In this document: positions 59,593 through 64,000 of the stretch, in pieces
Position numbering within the stretch: position 1 is the stretch's first letter
Layout: each line of letters opens with the position of its first letter
Translations under genes and position numbers: made by a program
Notes under the pieces: generated by a model
Told to the model about the DNA's origin: nothing
Databases searched by the model: none
The model's input: the letters and a program-made list of their open reading frames with translations, nothing else
From: Thermoanaerobaculia bacterium
Lineage (GTDB): Bacteria > Acidobacteriota > Thermoanaerobaculia > Multivoradales > J023
NCBI GenBank assembly: GCA_030431255.1
Contig: JAUIJL010000021.1
Coordinates: 62,001 to 126,000, forward strand
DNA length: 64,000 nucleotides
Reading direction: 5' to 3'

Positions 59593-62095
59593 TGACCGCT
59601 GGCAAGAGCTCGACGCCGCGTTTGATGCCGCCCTAGAGCTCGAAGGCGAAGACCGCCGGGCGCTGCTCCGTGGGCTCGGCGAGCGGGACCCCGAGCTTCG
59701 GCGCGGCGTGGAGCGATTGCTGGCCCTGGAGCTTGAGGCCGGAGCCTTGCTCTCGGGGCCGGCGATGCTGGAGTCGTTCGGTGCAACCGGCCTCGGCGGT
59801 GACCTTCTCGGATCGCGCATTGGTCCGTATCGCCTGGTGAGCCTGCTCGGCCAAGGCGGCATGGGGCAGGTCTATCTCGCCGAACGGGCCGACGAGCAAT
59901 TTGAGCAGCAGGTCGCGATCAAGATCCTCGCCGGACCGGGCACCCCGGGATTGTTGCGACGATTCCGCACCGAGCGGCAGATCCTCGCCCGTTTCGAGCA
60001 TCCGTGGATCGCTCGATTGCTCGACGGGGGAGTGGCCGACGACGGTCGCCTGTACCTAGTGCTCGAATACGTGGACGGCGTGCCCATCGATCGCTTTTGC
60101 CGGGAGCGCGGCCTCGGCTTGGAAGAACGTCTGCGGTTGTTTCTCGATGTCTGCACCGCGGTGACCTACGCCCATCAACAGCTGATCGTGCATCGAGACT
60201 TGAAACCGGCCAACATCCTGGTGACCGATGACGGCACCCCGAAGCTGCTCGACTTCGGCATCGCCAAAGTGCTCGATCCCGGGCAATTTCCCCACCAGCC
60301 GACCCAAACCCATTTCAGCCAGAGGCCGCTGACCCTGCAATATGCCAGCCCCGAGCAGGTGACGGGTGGCGCCATCACCACCGCCACAGACGTCTACGGA
60401 CTCGGCTTGCTGCTTTACGAGCTGGTCACCGGAGGCTCGCCCTTTCCCGTAGGCGATCTATCCACCGGCGAAGCCGAACGACGAATCTGCCATGCCGAGC
60501 CGCCTCCGGCGAGTGTGTTGTTGGCGGAACGAGCCGCGGAAAAGGCGGCGGAGAACAGCCCGGGAGAACGGCTGCCGATCCAGCCTCATCAGCTCAAAGG
60601 CGACCTCGATCACATCTTGGTCAAGGCCTTGGATAAATCCTCGAGCCGGCGGTATTCCTCAATCCGCCATTTTGCCGAGGATCTCGAGCGACACCTCGAG
60701 CGCCGCCCGATCTCGGCCGGCGCGGGTGGGTGGCTTTATCGCGCCACCCGCTTCGTGCAGCGTCAGGCCTTGGCGGTCGGATTGGTCTCGGCGCTGTTCT
60801 CAGTGTTGATCGGGTTTCTGTGGATGCAGAGTCTGCACGGGCGTCAGCTGGCCCGGGAGCGGGATGAGGCCCAGGCCGCCCGCGACCGAGCCGAGCAGGT
60901 GGCGCGCTATCTGCGCGAGGTCTTCAGCAGCGCCGATCCTGAAGCGGCCCGGGGTAACCCGCCGACGGCCCGCGAGCTGTTGGAAAAAGGGGCCAACCAA
61001 GCCTTGGCCGAGCTCGATGACGATCCCACCCTACAAAGCGAGCTGATGCTGATCATGGCCGATACCCACGCCGGTTTGGGTCTCCACAGCGAAGCCATCG
61101 AGCTCTACCAAACCGCCCGCCACAAGCTCCAACGCCTGCTCGGGGCGACCCATCCGAAAATCGCCGAAGCTTCCGCTGCTCTCGGCGATTTGTGGTGGTG
61201 GCGAGGGGATGATGCCCGCGCCGAGGCCTTCCTGCGCGAGGCCCTCGCCCTGCGTTCGGCGTCGCTGGGAGCACGCCATCCCGAGACACTCGAAAGCTTG
61301 TCCGACTTGGCCCAGCATCGGGTGGAGCAAGGCCTCTACGATGAAGCCAGGGAGCTCTTCGAACGGGTTCTCCAAGCGCAGCAAGAAGTGCTCGGGCGGT
61401 CGCACCTCTCCACCTTGAGGACCCAGGTCCACCTCGGGTTGCTATGGGCCGACGTCGGTGATCGCACGCGAGCGGCGGAGAACCTGCGACAAGCCTTGCC
61501 GGTGCTTCGCGAGGCCTTGGGTGAGGATCATCCCGAGGTGGCCACCGCCCTACACAATCTCGGCGGTCTGGAAAGCGACCCCAAGGAAGCCGAGCGTCGC
61601 CTCACCCAGGCCCTGGAGATTCGACGTCGGCTCTACGACGACGACGATCCCCGCACCGCCAAGACCCGCTCGAACCTGGTGGTGATCCTGACCCGGCTCA
61701 AGGATCCCCGGGCCACGACCTTGGCGCAAGAGGAGCTGGCCCTGCGTCGGAAACGTCTGGGGAACGATCATCCCCAGATCGGCCACGCCTTGGCCATCCT
61801 CGGAGAGGCCCTCTACCAAGCAGGTCGGATCGAGGAGGGCCTGGCCACCTTTCGACAATCCATAGCCCATGTCGAAACATCCTTGGGCCCCGACCACCCG
61901 AAGACCGCCTATCCCGTTTCCCGGCTGGGAAATTTGCTGGTTGAGCAAGGTCGCGCCCGGGAAGCCGAGCAGCTGCTGCGCCGAGCCGTCACCATTCGCG
62001 AGCGCGCCATGGATCCCGACGCGCCGCTCCTGCTGCGGTCCAAAGCGGATCTCGAGGCGTGTCTTTCCGCCCTACAGCGGGCGGATCCAGGCTGA
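59585..62095 (+). CDS. Receptor-like Ser/Thr protein kinase with TPR repeats
   Basis: An 836-residue kinase. I choose TTG 59585, which has GGGGAG 7 nt upstream and gives the same helical lead (WQELDAAFDAALELEGED) as the other kinases. The kinase domain (about 80-340) has GQGGMGQVY, VAIKIL, HRDLKPAN and LLDFGIAK. A membrane helix lies near 395-417 (VGLVSALFSVLIGFLWM), followed by kinesin-light-chain-type TPRs to the end. Translationally coupled to the sigma gene. Confidence 0.92.
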   Translation: MADDRWQELDAAFDAALELEGEDRRALLRGLGERDPELRRGVERLLALELEAGALLSGPAMLESFGATGLGGDLLGSRIGPYRLVSLLGQGGMGQVYLAERADEQFEQQVAIKILAGPGTPGLLRRFRTERQILARFEHPWIARLLDGGVADDGRLYLVLEYVDGVPIDRFCRERGLGLEERLRLFLDVCTAVTYAHQQLIVHRDLKPANILVTDDGTPKLLDFGIAKVLDPGQFPHQPTQTHFSQRPLTLQYASPEQVTGGAITTATDVYGLGLLLYELVTGGSPFPVGDLSTGEAERRICHAEPPPASVLLAERAAEKAAENSPGERLPIQPHQLKGDLDHILVKALDKSSSRRYSSIRHFAEDLERHLERRPISAGAGGWLYRATRFVQRQALAVGLVSALFSVLIGFLWMQSLHGRQLARERDEAQAARDRAEQVARYLREVFSSADPEAARGNPPTARELLEKGANQALAELDDDPTLQSELMLIMADTHAGLGLHSEAIELYQTARHKLQRLLGATHPKIAEASAALGDLWWWRGDDARAEAFLREALALRSASLGARHPETLESLSDLAQHRVEQGLYDEARELFERVLQAQQEVLGRSHLSTLRTQVHLGLLWADVGDRTRAAENLRQALPVLREALGEDHPEVATALHNLGGLESDPKEAERRLTQALEIRRRLYDDDDPRTAKTRSNLVVILTRLKDPRATTLAQEELALRRKRLGNDHPQIGHALAILGEALYQAGRIEEGLATFRQSIAHVETSLGPDHPKTAYPVSRLGNLLVEQGRAREAEQLLRRAVTIRERAMDPDAPLLLRSKADLEACLSALQRADPG

Positions 62096-62106
62096 CGGCG
62101 TAGGAG

Positions 62107-62682
62107 TCAGCTCGGGTTGTGCTCCTTCATTTTGCTCCGCAACCACAGCTTGGCGATCCGCAGATCTCGCGACACGGTTCGGCGCGAGGTTTCCAGCAGC
62201 TCGGCGACCTCGTTTTCTTTCAAGCCGCCGAAATACCTCAGCTCGACGATTTGAGCTTGGCGTGGATCCAGCTCGGCGAGCTGCTCCAGCAGATCGTGGA
62301 GCAGCAATACGTCGACGGTCGGCGGGAAGAGGGGGGAGTGGTCGGCGTCTTCGATCGGCCGCAGGGATTGGGCGGGGATGCGTTTGGCCGCCCGCCGCCG
62401 TCGCTCGTGATCGATGAGGATCCGTCGCATGGTGCCGGCGGCGGTGTTGAAGAAATGCAGGCGGTTGGTGAATTGAAGCTGGTGGAGCCCGAAGAGGCGC
62501 AAATAAGCCTCGTGCACCAAATCGGAGGTCACCATGGAATGGTCGCGCCGTTCGCCTCGCAGCAGGCGCGAGGCGATGTTGCGCAGCTCGCCGTAAACGA
62601 CCTGGATCGCCCGGTTGATCACCTCAGGGGTATCTTCGTCGCTCTGCAAGATCGCGGTGATCGTTTTGGGATCGTCATCCAT
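62107..62682 (-). CDS. ECF sigma factor (TIGR02999-like), last gene of a kinase-sigma pair
   Basis: A 191-residue sigma factor. YGELRNIASRLLRGER, TSDLVHEAYLRLFGL, LHFFNTAAGTMRRILIDHE and IVELRYFGGLKENEVAELL are present. Here the kinase gene comes first and its stop lies inside the sigma start (8-bp overlap), the reverse of the other three modules. It converges with the kinase at 59585 with only 11 bp between their stops. Confidence 0.88.
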   Translation of the reverse strand: MDDDPKTITAILQSDEDTPEVINRAIQVVYGELRNIASRLLRGERRDHSMVTSDLVHEAYLRLFGLHQLQFTNRLHFFNTAAGTMRRILIDHERRRRAAKRIPAQSLRPIEDADHSPLFPPTVDVLLLHDLLEQLAELDPRQAQIVELRYFGGLKENEVAELLETSRRTVSRDLRIAKLWLRSKMKEHNPS

Positions 62683-64000
62683 TTTCGATCTCCTCCGCCT
62701 GTTGTGGTTGTCCCGTGGCTCGTAGCAGATCGGCGTAATCCGCTATGGCGTCGGCCATCGGAGGTTTGTCTCCCAGGTCGTGTTGGCGGCGCAGGGCCAT
62801 CGTTCGCTGGTAGTGGGCTTCCGCCTCCCGGAGGCGACCTTGATCACGGCTGACCCCGGCCAAACCCCAGAGAGGCCAGACCAAAGCGGGATGCTCCAGC
62901 CCCAAGGATTGCTCCCACAATTCGAGGCTGCGCCGCAGATGCTCTTCGGCTTCCTGTGGCCGATTCTGTTTCCACAGGCTCAAACCCAGGTTGGTTGCCG
63001 TGTGCCCGATGTGGAAATGACCGGGTTCCAGGGCTTCTTCCTGAATCGACAAGGCTTGCCGATAGAGACTCTCGGCCTCCGCATAGCGTTCGAGGGTCCA
63101 ATAGAACACGCCGATGTTGTTGAGGCTGATGGCGATGTCGGGGTGGTGATCGCCCAAAAGCTCGCGGCGGATCGTCAGCGCTCGGGTCATTGCATCTTCC
63201 GCTTCGTCGAATCGCTCTTGGCGTCGATAGACCAGCGCCAAATTGCCGAGGGTGTCCGCTAGCCGTCGATGGGAGCCCAAGGCCTGCTCTTCAATCCGGG
63301 CGGCTTCCAAGAAGAGGGCCTCGGCTTCTTCGAGCCGTTCGAGCTTCCAATAGAGGGAGCCCAGGTTGGAGCGGATCAAGGCCTGGTTGGGGTGGTCCGG
63401 CGGGAAGCTCTTGCCGTAGATGCGCAGGGTCTCGAGATAGAGCTTCTCGGCGGATTCGTACCGGCCCCGCTCGAATTCGAGGAATCCCAAGGCTGAGGTG
63501 GTCTGACCCAAGGCGGCGTCGCTCGGGTCGAGGATCGAGCGCTGAATGTGGAGCGCGGCGCGGATCCGCCGTTGGGCTTCATCGATCGAGCCCAGGCCTT
63601 TGGCCACTTGCCCCAGGGCGCGGAGGGCCGAAGCAGCGCAAAGGGACTGCCGACCCACGGACTCGTCGCAGAGGGTGAGCAACCGGCCGAAACGGTCTTT
63701 CGCCGATTCGAAACGACCCAGGTTCAGGTCGACTTGGCCGAGCCGACCGAGGGTGGTGCTGCGGTCGTCGTGGCCGGGCTCCAACTGCTCGGCTTGGACC
63801 TTCCAAGCCTCGTTCAGCATCGGCTCGGCGACGTCGTATTGGGCCAAGCTGTTGTAGATCGATCCCAACAGTGATTGCAATCGGGCGCGGGTCAAGGGCT
63901 GGTCCTCGAAGCGCAAATCTAGATTGCGGGCGCCGCGATCCATCAGCTGCCGAACGGTCAACGAGCCTGTTTCGTCTCGGGTGGGATCGGCCTCGCTGAA
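62675..64000 (-). CDS. Ser/Thr protein kinase, TPR part only (cut by window end)
   Basis: 441 residues of the C-terminal region are in view; the frame is open at the right edge. The segment FSEADPTRDETGSLTVRQLM aligns with FSSADPEAARGNPPTARELL just after the membrane helix of the kinase at 59585, so the kinase and membrane parts should lie outside. About ten kinesin-light-chain TPR units follow (for example AESLYRQALSIQEEALEPGH). It overlaps the sigma gene by 8 bp. Confidence 0.88.
   Translation of the reverse strand, partial: FSEADPTRDETGSLTVRQLMDRGARNLDLRFEDQPLTRARLQSLLGSIYNSLAQYDVAEPMLNEAWKVQAEQLEPGHDDRSTTLGRLGQVDLNLGRFESAKDRFGRLLTLCDESVGRQSLCAASALRALGQVAKGLGSIDEAQRRIRAALHIQRSILDPSDAALGQTTSALGFLEFERGRYESAEKLYLETLRIYGKSFPPDHPNQALIRSNLGSLYWKLERLEEAEALFLEAARIEEQALGSHRRLADTLGNLALVYRRQERFDEAEDAMTRALTIRRELLGDHHPDIAISLNNIGVFYWTLERYAEAESLYRQALSIQEEALEPGHFHIGHTATNLGLSLWKQNRPQEAEEHLRRSLELWEQSLGLEHPALVWPLWGLAGVSRDQGRLREAEAHYQRTMALRRQHDLGDKPPMADAIADYADLLRATGQPQQAEEIENG

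Overview
The window is 64 kb of GC-rich bacterial chromosome holding about 48 protein genes, two of them cut by the window ends. The best guess is an Acidobacteriota member. It carries an ADOP-type (acidobacterial duplicated orphan permease) ABC permease, four Ser/Thr kinases with tetratricopeptide (TPR) tails paired with ECF sigma factors, a GlnRS with a C-terminal YqeY-like domain, an IPTL-CTERM-like secreted protein, and two secreted proteins ending in a shared D(G/D)FE(S/T)G-type tail. This assignment is inference from gene content; no rRNA gene is present.

Layout. 1-2661 (minus): alaS (5' part) and a GluQ-type synthetase. 2878-11354: the most unusual region. Three tandem ATP-grasp ligases (plus) converge on a minus-strand operon of a GAF histidine kinase, a receiver protein, a receiver-TIR fusion and a SpoIIE/PP2C phosphatase. 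Between the two sits a 20-codon gene with a strong ribosome binding site, MNVTTHIQAGPNEYPWQGGG, which looks like a ribosomal peptide substrate. I propose these as one undescribed signalling or conflict system: peptide, peptide ligases, phosphorelay, TIR effector and phosphatase.

12149-20632 (plus): an exported TPR-CHAT protease-like protein, a duplicated-domain protein ending in GGG, an ECF sigma factor, a zf-HC2 anti-sigma-like membrane protein and a receptor-like Ser/Thr kinase with TPRs. 20629-22812 (minus): a secreted HExxHxxGxxH metalloprotease and a decayed amidohydrolase. 22890-26047 (plus): a second sigma-kinase pair. 26134-29524 (minus): two unknown secreted proteins flanking a di-haem oxidoreductase. 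29700-35219 (minus): a tightly packed operon of ABC ATPase, ABC-2 permease, amidohydrolase-CIA30 fusion, histidine kinase and LuxR-type response regulator.

35562-44755: dodecin, ADOP permease, a membrane glycosyltransferase-like protein, an IPTL-CTERM-like secreted protein (minus), then a phenylalanine attenuator with a Phe-rich leader peptide ahead of pheS-pheT. 44811-54137: glnS-yqeY fusion, secreted PQQ-type sugar dehydrogenase, an unrecognised 815-aa protein, phosphomannomutase/phosphoglucomutase and an alpha/beta hydrolase-fold protein without the usual nucleophile. 54285-58913 (plus): def, rlmH, a DksA-like protein, a LapA/LapB-like fusion and holA. 58993-64000: two more sigma-kinase modules, convergent, the last kinase running off the window.

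Non-coding features include short tandem repeats of 14-16 bp (coding and non-coding), a dispersed hairpin family with variable stems but a constant ACAAG loop and CTACG flank, and several near-perfect terminators, one of them with no annotated gene in front of it.
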